Positions 6,904 through 12,641 of a stretch of 12,641 nucleotides of DNA are shown here, piece by piece. Where the stretch lies: NCBI GenBank assembly GCA_964463245.1, contig CAYXBU010000054.1:1-12641 (forward strand). The letters are read 5' to 3'. Both the position numbers and the translations under genes were made by a program. The stretch is from CAMEON01 sp964463245 (GTDB lineage: Bacteria > Bacillota > Clostridia > Oscillospirales > CAG-272). The notes under the pieces were generated by a model. That model was given only the letters and a program-made list of their open reading frames with translations. It was not told the DNA's origin and did not search any database. The number at the start of each line of letters is the position of its first letter. The first letter of the stretch is position 1.

Positions 6904-8091
6904 ATGAAGAAGAAACTGAATATCCTGACCTCGGCTCTGTTCGTCTGCCTCCTCTTCGGCTTCTGTATCGCGTTCTGGTTCCTGCCGGATCGGGACACCT
7001 CCGAGAATGAGAACCGTGTCCTGCAACAGCTGCCCACCCCCTCGGTGGAGAACTGGCTGGACGGCTCCTTCTCGGCGGACTTCACCGACTACTGCTCGGA
7101 TCAGTTCCCCCTGCGGGATGAGTGGATACGCCTCTCGGCTCTCTACGATATAGCCTTAGGGCGGGGCGAGAGCAACGGCGTTCTGCTGGGGCAGGACGGA
7201 CAGCAGGTGCGGCGGCTGTTCACGGCATGGCGCAGTCGCACCGAGCAGGTGGAGAATACCGACTTGTATGATACGGCGCACGTCGACAAGTGCCTGTCGG
7301 CACTGAACGCTCTGGACGGTAAGCTGTCCGAGCAGGGCATCCCGCTGACCGTCCTGCTGGCTCCCCGCACCGTGGACGTGGTAGCGGCCGCCGACTATCC
7401 CTTTGTCCTCTCCGACCGTCTGCACGAGCAGGTCGAGGCGGGACTGTCCGAGGTACGCCATGTTGACATGACCGCCTCCTTCCGCACCCGCTGTGCGGCG
7501 GGGGAATACCTCATGTACCGCACGGATCACCACTGGACGACGAGGGGTGCCTACCTTGCCTACCAAGCCCTAATGGAGACCCTGGGACGAGCGGAGGAGA
7601 CCCTGCCGCCCGAGGCCTTTACCGTGCGGCAGGTGGAGGGCTTTGAGGGAACCGTCGCTGCCCGTTCGGGGCTGCCGGTCACCCATCCCGATCGGCTGGA
7701 GCTGTGGGAGACGGCCTACGATGCTGCCTATACGGTCAAGGATAAGCGGGGCGAGCTTCTCCTGAACGGCTTTGTCAGCGAGGACTACCTCGCCACGCGG
7801 GACAAGTATGGTGCCTTCCTGGACGGTACCCACGATCTCATCACGGTGCAGCTGACCGGTACCGACCCGCTGGCCTCCGCCGCACGCTCCCGCCTGCTCT
7901 TGGCGCGGGATTCCTATGCCGCCGCCCTCATTCCGTTCTTGGCGAGACATTACGACATCGTCTCGGTCAGCCTACCGAACGGCATGACCGAGCTGTCCCG
8001 TTTGGCGGCCGAGTATGAGTGTGACGAGGTGATGATCCTGTGTAATCTGGAGAATCTGATATCCTCTGATTGCTTGAGATATGTTGATTGA
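6904..8091 (+). CDS. DHHW-family (AlgX/AlgJ-like) membrane-anchored partner of the MBOAT protein
   Basis: The 395-residue product has a short basic N-terminus and one hydrophobic segment (about 6-27), probably an uncleaved anchor with the rest outside the membrane. Family marks are SENENRVLQQLP (33-44), a segment around NGVLLGQDG (91-99), APRTVD (153-158), and the defining YRTDHHWTTRGAYLAY (205-220). RDSYAAAL (335-342) occupies the place of the Ser-containing block of SGNH-like acetyltransferases. Such proteins are regularly encoded beside AlgI-like MBOATs and complete acetyl transfer to the polymer, by analogy with AlgJ/AlgX and PatB. The start at 6904 is chosen because GGGGGAG at 6888-6894 is 9 nt upstream; the frame is open further left but that overlaps the MBOAT gene. 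The last ~50 bp of the gene are noticeably AT-rich. Confidence 0.9.
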   Translation: MKKKLNILTSALFVCLLFGFCIAFWFLPDRDTSENENRVLQQLPTPSVENWLDGSFSADFTDYCSDQFPLRDEWIRLSALYDIALGRGESNGVLLGQDGQQVRRLFTAWRSRTEQVENTDLYDTAHVDKCLSALNALDGKLSEQGIPLTVLLAPRTVDVVAAADYPFVLSDRLHEQVEAGLSEVRHVDMTASFRTRCAAGEYLMYRTDHHWTTRGAYLAYQALMETLGRAEETLPPEAFTVRQVEGFEGTVAARSGLPVTHPDRLELWETAYDAAYTVKDKRGELLLNGFVSEDYLATRDKYGAFLDGTHDLITVQLTGTDPLASAARSRLLLARDSYAAALIPFLARHYDIVSVSLPNGMTELSRLAAEYECDEVMILCNLENLISSDCLRYVD

Positions 8092-8119
8092 ATAAATGCA
8101 ATGAAAAAGGAGCAATACC

Positions 8120-10240
8120 GTGTCCGATAAAAAGAAACAGCCCCTCCTCCCTGAGAGTGCCTTCCTCCCCATCGACCGCCGCACCATGGAGGCGCGGGGC
8201 TGGGATGCCCCGGATTTCGTGTACGTCACGGGGGATGCCTATGTAGATCACCCCTCCTTCGGCGTGTCCATCATCTCTCGCGTGCTGGAGGACGAGGGCT
8301 TCCGTGTCGCCATCCTGGCACAGCCCGACTATACCTCTGCCGATGCCTTCCGCACCTTCGGCAGACCCCGCCTGGGCTTCTTAGTCTCGGCGGGCAACAT
8401 CGATTCCATGGTCGCCCACTACACCGCCGCCAAGAAAAAGCGTTCCTACGACTACTATTCGGCGGGCGGGAAGATGGGCAAACGCCCCGACCGTGCCCTG
8501 ATCGTCTACTGCAACCGCATCCGCGAGGCCTACGGGGATATCCCCATCATCCTGGGCGGGCTGGAGGCTTCCCTGCGCCGCTTCGCCCACTACGATTACT
8601 GGGAGGATCGCGTGCGCCGCTCGGTGCTGGTGGACAGCCGCGCCGACATCCTGACCTACGGCATGGGGGAGAATATCCTGCGGCGGCTGGCGCATCTGCT
8701 GGATCGCGGGATCCCGGTGCGTAAGATCCGCGACGTGCGCGGCACGGTCTACCTCTGCCGCCGCGAGGAGACCGACAGTGTCAAGTTCCCGGTTGCGGCG
8801 ACCTACGATTTCAACGATCTCAAGACCGATAAACGCCTGTATGCCGAGGCCTTCGGGGTGCAGTACAAGAATCAGGATGCCATATCGGGACAGGCCATCT
8901 GCGAGATATACGACAACAAGCTCCTGGTGCAGAATCCCCCCATGCCCCCGCTGGAGCGGGAGGAGCTGGATCACGTCTATGCGCTCCCCTACGCCCGCAC
9001 CTACCACCCCGTCTATGAGGCCGAGGGCGGTGTCCCCGCCATCGAGGAGGTGCGCTTTTCGCTGACCCACAATCGCGGGTGCTTCGGTGCCTGTAACTTC
9101 TGTGCGCTGGCCTTCCATCAGGGGCGCACCCTGCGCTCTCGGAGCATCGAGTCTGTGGTGAAGGAGGCCGAGCTGATCGCCAAGCTGCCGGATTTCAAGG
9201 GCTACATACACGATGTCGGCGGCCCCACTGCCAACTTCCGCTACCCCGCCTGCCACAAGCAACTGGAGAAGGGAGTCTGCACCAACCGCAAGTGCCTGGC
9301 TCCCCGCCCCTGCCCCAATCTGGAGGTGGATCACAGCGAATACATCGAGCTGCTCCGTAGGATCGAGGCGGTTCCGGGGGTCAAGAAGGTGTTCATCCGC
9401 TCGGGCATCCGATTCGATTATCTCATGGCCGACAAGGACGACAGCTTCTTCCGTAAGCTGGTGCGGGATCATGTGTCGGGACAGCTCAAGGTCGCGCCGG
9501 AGCACTGCTCCGACCCCGTGCTGGCCTGCATGGGCAAGCCGTCCTTCTCGGTGTACGAGGCCTTCCGCAGGAAGTACTTCAAGCTGTCGGAGGAGTGCGG
9601 CAAGGAGCAATACCTCGTCCCCTACCTCATGTCCAGCCACCCCGGCTCCACCCTGAGCGATGCCATCGAGCTGGCTCTCTGCCTCAAGCGGGCGCACTAC
9701 GCCCCCGAGCAGGTGCAGGACTACTACCCCACCCCCGGAACCGCCTCCACCGTCATGTTCTATACCGGCATCAACCCGCTGGACATGAAGAAGGTGTACG
9801 TCCCGACCGACTACCACGAAAAACAGCTCCAGCGGGCACTCCTGCAATTCAACCGCCCGCAGAACGCGCCGCTGGTGCGGGAGGCTCTGCGTCGCGCGGG
9901 CAGGGAAGACCTGATCGGGTACGGCGAGGATTGCTTAGTCCCGCCCGAGCGCGGCGGGGCAGATACCCACCGCGATCGCCCGCAGGGCGACAGACGGCGG
10001 GAGAGCCGCCCGAGCGGCGGCAGACCGCAGAACGGCAAGCCGCAGGGAGACAGACCGCAGAACGGCAGACCGCAGGGCAAACCGTCGGGCGGGAGACCTC
10101 AAGGCGGCAGACCGCAGGGGGACAAGCCCCGCAGTAGGTCGGCTCAAGGGTCGGGCAACCGCCCCGCCGCACCCGGTCGCGCCCCCACGCAAAAGCCGTC
10201 ACGCGGGGACACCAAAACCAGCACAAGGAGAAAAAAGTAA
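8120..10240 (+). CDS. YgiQ-family radical SAM protein with a repetitive basic C-terminal tail
   Basis: A 706-residue protein of the uncharacterised YgiQ family. The N-terminal cobalamin-binding-like region includes GWDAPDFVYVTGDAYVDHPS and PIILGGLEASLRRFAHYDYW. The radical SAM core carries NRGCFGACNFCALAFHQGR, placing the cluster ligands at Cys321, Cys325 and Cys328 (CX3CX2C), and is followed by a Cys-containing block (CHKQLEKGVCTNRKCLAPRPCPNLEVDH) typical of the family. The conserved body ends near residue 610. The remaining ~95 residues are low-complexity, rich in Arg, Pro, Gln and Gly (RPQG/RPQN repeats), and end TRRKK. The reaction is unknown; the family is proposed to act on an unidentified substrate using SAM. 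The GTG start at 8120 is set by AAGGAG at 8107-8112. holA follows after 3 bp. Confidence 0.93.
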   Translation: MSDKKKQPLLPESAFLPIDRRTMEARGWDAPDFVYVTGDAYVDHPSFGVSIISRVLEDEGFRVAILAQPDYTSADAFRTFGRPRLGFLVSAGNIDSMVAHYTAAKKKRSYDYYSAGGKMGKRPDRALIVYCNRIREAYGDIPIILGGLEASLRRFAHYDYWEDRVRRSVLVDSRADILTYGMGENILRRLAHLLDRGIPVRKIRDVRGTVYLCRREETDSVKFPVAATYDFNDLKTDKRLYAEAFGVQYKNQDAISGQAICEIYDNKLLVQNPPMPPLEREELDHVYALPYARTYHPVYEAEGGVPAIEEVRFSLTHNRGCFGACNFCALAFHQGRTLRSRSIESVVKEAELIAKLPDFKGYIHDVGGPTANFRYPACHKQLEKGVCTNRKCLAPRPCPNLEVDHSEYIELLRRIEAVPGVKKVFIRSGIRFDYLMADKDDSFFRKLVRDHVSGQLKVAPEHCSDPVLACMGKPSFSVYEAFRRKYFKLSEECGKEQYLVPYLMSSHPGSTLSDAIELALCLKRAHYAPEQVQDYYPTPGTASTVMFYTGINPLDMKKVYVPTDYHEKQLQRALLQFNRPQNAPLVREALRRAGREDLIGYGEDCLVPPERGGADTHRDRPQGDRRRESRPSGGRPQNGKPQGDRPQNGRPQGKPSGGRPQGGRPQGDKPRSRSAQGSGNRPAAPGRAPTQKPSRGDTKTSTRRKK
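10019..10126 (+). repeat. Tandem 15-bp repeat encoding G(R/K)PQ(N/G) units in the YgiQ tail
   Basis: The unit GGCAGACCGCAGAAC/GGC recurs in frame with small changes: units begin at 10019, 10034, 10049, 10064, 10091 and 10106, with a 12-bp unit (AAACCGTCGGGC) at 10079. They encode GRPQN, GKPQG, DRPQN, GRPQG, KPSG, GRPQG, GRPQG. Repeated AGA arginine codons contrast with the CGC/CGT/CGG used in most of the gene, suggesting growth by slippage or duplication. Confidence 0.85.
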
Positions 10241-10243
10241 GAT

Positions 10244-11326
10244 ATGGCAACGCGAAAGCCACGGACAGCCTCGGCCGCCAAGAGCCTTGTGACCATGAGT
10301 GAGGCGGACTTCCGCCGCGCCCTCAAGGCAGAGCCAATCACGGGCGGGTACCTGTTCTTCGGGGAAGAGGATTACATGAAAGCCACGCTGCTGCACATGG
10401 TGGAGACGGCGGTCTGTCCGCCCGATGACCCCATGGCGACCTTCAATTCCATGCGTCTGGACGGTCTTGACCTGACGGCCGCCGCTCTGCTGGATGCCAT
10501 GGCTTCCCCGCCCATGGGGGTGGAGCGCAAGCTCATCACGGTCACGGGGGTGAACTTCAACACCCTGCGCGCCTCCGACCTGGATGCCCTGACCGAGGCA
10601 CTGGAGCAGCTTGCGGAATACCCCTATGTCCTGCTCATCTGGTCGGTCGGCGCGGATGCGCTGGATGCGGGAAACCTGCCGCGTGCCCCCTCGGCACTGC
10701 TCTGCCGCCTGTCCGAACTGCTCCGCCCGGTGTACTTCGAGCGGAACACCCCGCAGAAGCTGTACGGCTGGGTGCAGAAGCACTATAAGCACAGCGGAGT
10801 CATGGCGGACGAGCAGGCCTGCCGCGCCACAGTGGCCTATTGCGGGCGGGATATGTTCGCGCTGGCCTCCGAGATCGACAAGATAGCCCACTACGCGCTG
10901 GCGCATGGTACCGACACCGTGACCGAGGCGCACATCCGCGCCGCCGGGACTCCCGTCGCCGAGTATGATGCGTTTGCCTTTGCCAACGCCATCATGGAGC
11001 ACCGCCGCGCCGATGCGCTGGCCATCCTGCAGGATCAGAAGCTGCGCCGTGTCGAGCCGCTGATCCTGCTCTCGGAGGTCTCGCGGGTGGTCAGCAGTCT
11101 CTCGGCCATCCGCACCCTGTCGGATGCGGGGCGCACCGGCGAGGAGATCGCCACCGCCCTGCACATGAACCCCTATCAGGTCAAGCTCTACCTGCGCCCC
11201 GCCCGCGCCGCCGCCCCGGACGTGCTCCCCGCCGCCGTGGAGGCCTGCGCCCGCACCGATGCCGCCCTCAAACGCTCGGCGGCGGATGGGTATCAGCTTA
11301 TCGAGAGGTTGATATGCAGCTTGTGA
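10244..11326 (+). CDS. holA: DNA polymerase III subunit delta
   Basis: The 360-residue product fits HolA, the clamp-loader subunit that opens the beta sliding clamp during replication. The N-terminal domain has GGYLFFGEEDYMK (34-46), the family's characteristic degenerate nucleotide-fold start, followed by the Arg/Asp-containing MRLDGLDL block, PMGVERKLITVTGV and YVLLIWSVG. The C-terminal part carries YCGRDMFALASEIDKIAHYA, EYDAFAFANAI and LKRSAADGYQLIERLICSL, the usual closing helix. Length is normal. AAGGAG at 10225-10230 lies 13 nt before the ATG, inside the end of ygiQ, which implies translational coupling. It is the last gene of the operon that starts at murC and ends at a GC-rich hairpin. 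Confidence 0.92.
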   Translation: MATRKPRTASAAKSLVTMSEADFRRALKAEPITGGYLFFGEEDYMKATLLHMVETAVCPPDDPMATFNSMRLDGLDLTAAALLDAMASPPMGVERKLITVTGVNFNTLRASDLDALTEALEQLAEYPYVLLIWSVGADALDAGNLPRAPSALLCRLSELLRPVYFERNTPQKLYGWVQKHYKHSGVMADEQACRATVAYCGRDMFALASEIDKIAHYALAHGTDTVTEAHIRAAGTPVAEYDAFAFANAIMEHRRADALAILQDQKLRRVEPLILLSEVSRVVSSLSAIRTLSDAGRTGEEIATALHMNPYQVKLYLRPARAAAPDVLPAAVEACARTDAALKRSAADGYQLIERLICSL

Positions 11327-11336
11327 GAGAAAAGAG

Positions 11337-11369
11337 CCCCCGCCGCGGCAGCAGTTGCCGGGGCGGGGG
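11337..11369 (-). terminator. GC-rich terminator between convergent holA and the PASTA-like repeat gene
   Basis: CCCCCGCC (11337-11344) pairs with GGCGGGGG (11362-11369). Inside it CGGCA (11346-11350) pairs with TGCCG (11356-11360) around a GCAGT loop, with one G-G mismatch between the two stems. On the minus strand the hairpin is followed by CTCTTTTCTC, a good T-rich tail for the right-hand gene. On the plus strand only TGTGCTGTTTACTT follows, so it may work in both directions but fits the minus gene best. Confidence 0.8.
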
Positions 11370-11377
11370 TGTGCTGT

Positions 11378-12641
11378 TTACTTGAATGTGTGATACACGA
11401 TGCGGATCTCGGCATCCTTGGGGAAGGAGTCACCTTCTGAAAATGTGGTTTGCCCGTTGATGGAAACGCTCTCGACTTCGCCCTCTTTGTTGATCCAGCC
11501 GGTGATCAGATCCCTCAGCGGCTCGACCGTAATGATTGTAAATCCGGCTTTTTCAAACCGAGTTCGGACATCCTTGTAGTCTTCGCCATCCAACTCTTTG
11601 GATGAGAAGCTGATCTTGATCATCTCATCCTCCGGGGTCGTGTCGACCTCACCGCTGTATGCAGGGAGCGTTTCTCCATCGCCGGAGAATGTGTGGTAAG
11701 AGATCGTGATTTTCGTGTCGAAGGCATACGGGTCTCCTTTTTTGAAGGTATAGCTTCCACTGATTGCCACATCCTCGACCTGCCCGTCTTTTGTCAGCCA
11801 TCCCGTGATCAGATCCTCGATGGGAATCAGCTCGATGTTTACGAATCCTGCTGATTGGAATTGCGAAAGCACATCGCGGTAGTTCTTCTCAGTAAAATCA
11901 TCGTGATTGAATGGAATGAAGATAGTGCCCTCCGGAACACTGTAATAGGATATTTTTACCTTTGAGTTGTTGGGGTAGCCTTCTCCCTTGACAAAGTCCG
12001 ATTCGTTGTTGATCGATACGCTGATGACCTGTCCGTCTTGACTTGCCGAGGTAACTCCTTCTGTGACGGGAATGAGCTCTATGTTCGTGAACCCGTCTCC
12101 CTCAAATTTAGCAACGGCTCCCTCATAGCCCTGACCTGTCAGCTTTCCTGCGCTGAAAGATAGGAAGACCGTATTTTCCGGAAAATCATAATAGGTGATT
12201 ACGATGGATACATCCTCATCGAACTTGTCGCCCTTTTCGTAAAGGGAATTACCGCTTATGACAACGGATTTCACCTTGTCGCGCATTGAGGATGTTTCGT
12301 TGGTGAGGGTTCTTGATACTTCAAGCTCAACATCCGTAAAGCCGGCCTTCTTCAGCATCGACTCGACCGAAGTGTAGGATTTGTCGATCAGATCCTCCTC
12401 GTCAAAGCCGATGCGGATGCGTCCATCGGCCTCCCTTTCGGTCGTGTTGTAATATTGATATTGCTTATACACACGAACTCCCCCGAAGATCCCGGCGGCG
12501 ATGAGGATCAAAATAATGATCAGCTTTGTATGCTTTTTTCTCGGTGGCCTTGCTGCGGCTGGCACTTGCACGGGACGAGGAGCTGGAGGAGGCGTTGTGG
12601 CTGTTGCGGCTTCCTTCATCCATTTGCCCCGGTAGCTTACA
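11378..12641 (-). CDS. Single-pass membrane protein with four PASTA-like repeats (5' end possibly beyond right edge)
   Basis: Counting from the first ATG (12619) gives 413 residues. The N-terminus is Pro/Ala-rich, followed by a basic patch RPPRKKHTK (25-32) and one transmembrane helix (about 33-50), predicting a cytoplasmic N-terminus and an outside C-terminus. Outside are four copies of an ~80-residue alpha/beta repeat at residues 67-146, 148-228, 231-311 and 332-412, each with a (D/K)YxxVxxxFExAGF helix region, a V(x)SVSING hairpin and a final KGDxF...I(x)ITYHTF strand. Repeats 3 and 4 share DLITGW and are the most alike. The layout resembles PASTA repeats, which bind peptidoglycan; function is otherwise unknown. 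The ATG at 12619 has no credible ribosome binding site and its frame stays open to 12641 (VSYRGKW precedes it), so a cytoplasmic domain, such as a zinc ribbon or kinase, may lie outside. The gene is more AT-rich than its neighbours. Confidence 0.85.
   Translation of the reverse strand, partial: VSYRGKWMKEAATATTPPPAPRPVQVPAAARPPRKKHTKLIIILILIAAGIFGGVRVYKQYQYYNTTEREADGRIRIGFDEEDLIDKSYTSVESMLKKAGFTDVELEVSRTLTNETSSMRDKVKSVVISGNSLYEKGDKFDEDVSIVITYYDFPENTVFLSFSAGKLTGQGYEGAVAKFEGDGFTNIELIPVTEGVTSASQDGQVISVSINNESDFVKGEGYPNNSKVKISYYSVPEGTIFIPFNHDDFTEKNYRDVLSQFQSAGFVNIELIPIEDLITGWLTKDGQVEDVAISGSYTFKKGDPYAFDTKITISYHTFSGDGETLPAYSGEVDTTPEDEMIKISFSSKELDGEDYKDVRTRFEKAGFTIITVEPLRDLITGWINKEGEVESVSINGQTTFSEGDSFPKDAEIRIVYHTFK
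11384..11626 (-). repeat. PASTA-like repeat 4 (protein-level)
   Basis: Residues 332-412: EMIKISFSSKELDGEDYKDV, FEKAGF, EPLRDLITGW, VSINGQTTFSEGDSF, IRIVYHTF. This copy is separated from repeat 3 by a 20-residue Gly/Ser/Asp/Pro linker; the other copies follow one another almost directly. Confidence 0.75.
11687..11929 (-). repeat. PASTA-like repeat 3 (protein-level)
   Basis: Residues 231-311: GTIFIPFNHDDFTEKNYRDV, FQSAGF, IEDLITGWLTKDGQVEDVAI, FKKGDPYAF, ITISYHTF. Shares the DLITGW block with repeat 4. Confidence 0.75.
11936..12178 (-). repeat. PASTA-like repeat 2 (protein-level)
   Basis: Residues 148-228: ENTVFLSFSAGKLTGQGYEG, FEGDGFTNIELIP, DGQVISVSINNESDFVKGEG, VKISYYSV. DLITGW is replaced by EGVTSA. 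Confidence 0.7.
12182..12421 (-). repeat. PASTA-like repeat 1, most divergent copy (protein-level)
   Basis: Residues 67-146, directly after the membrane segment: RIRIGFDEEDLIDKSYTSV, LKKAGFTDVELE, VKSVVISGNSLYEKGDKF, VSIVITYYDF. The middle block differs most from the other copies. Confidence 0.65.

Noticed and set aside
8381..9847. A 488-codon open frame on the minus strand inside ygiQ
   Set aside because: A shadow of the GC-rich radical SAM gene; the product resembles no family and the plus strand carries the conserved CX3CX2C motif.
10019..10126. CRISPR-like array
   Set aside because: The repeats are directly tandem, in frame within ygiQ, 15 bp long and without spacers.

Overview
The window looks like chromosomal DNA from a GC-rich, spore-forming, Gram-positive Clostridia, most like the Oscillospiraceae/Ruminococcaceae gut lineage. 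The reasons are a spoVG gene, a Firmicutes-type MurC (EACEY motif), a lipoprotein solute-binding protein of the type common in gut Clostridia, AGGAGG-type ribosome binding sites and consensus sigma-A promoters. The placement is inference from protein style, not from a search. No RNA gene, insertion sequence, CRISPR array or prophage was seen, and every complete gene reads through without a visible frameshift.

Left part (1-3471). The 5' end of a dGTPase-family HD hydrolase gene (dgt-like) leaves the window on the minus strand. Divergent from it, a very strong extended -10 promoter drives a lipoprotein solute-binding protein followed after 37 bp by xpt (xanthine phosphoribosyltransferase), closed by a hairpin terminator. 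A monocistronic YfcE/MJ0936-type metallophosphoesterase with its own promoter follows; it converges on spoVG.

Middle (3472-11369). spoVG (minus) and murC (plus) are divergent around a 196-bp AT-rich spacer that holds a perfect Spo0A-type box inside a palindrome. From murC rightward, five genes are packed on one strand with gaps of 9, 17, 28 and 3 bp: murC, an AlgI-like MBOAT acyltransferase, a DHHW/AlgX-like membrane-anchored partner, a YgiQ-type radical SAM protein with an unusual repeat-rich basic tail, and holA (DNA polymerase III delta). This is probably one operon of about 7.3 kb ending at a GC-rich hairpin. The murC/MBOAT/DHHW grouping suggests coupling of peptidoglycan precursor synthesis with O-acetylation of a surface polymer.

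Right part (11370-12641). A convergent minus-strand gene encodes a single-pass membrane protein with four PASTA-like extracytoplasmic repeats. It is visibly more AT-rich than its neighbours, and its reading frame is still open at the window edge, so its cytoplasmic N-terminal domain may be missing from view.

Most of the window is housekeeping. The points that most deserve a second look are the murC-linked acetylation pair, the spoVG/murC regulatory spacer, the PASTA-like repeat protein and the orphan solute-binding protein with xpt.
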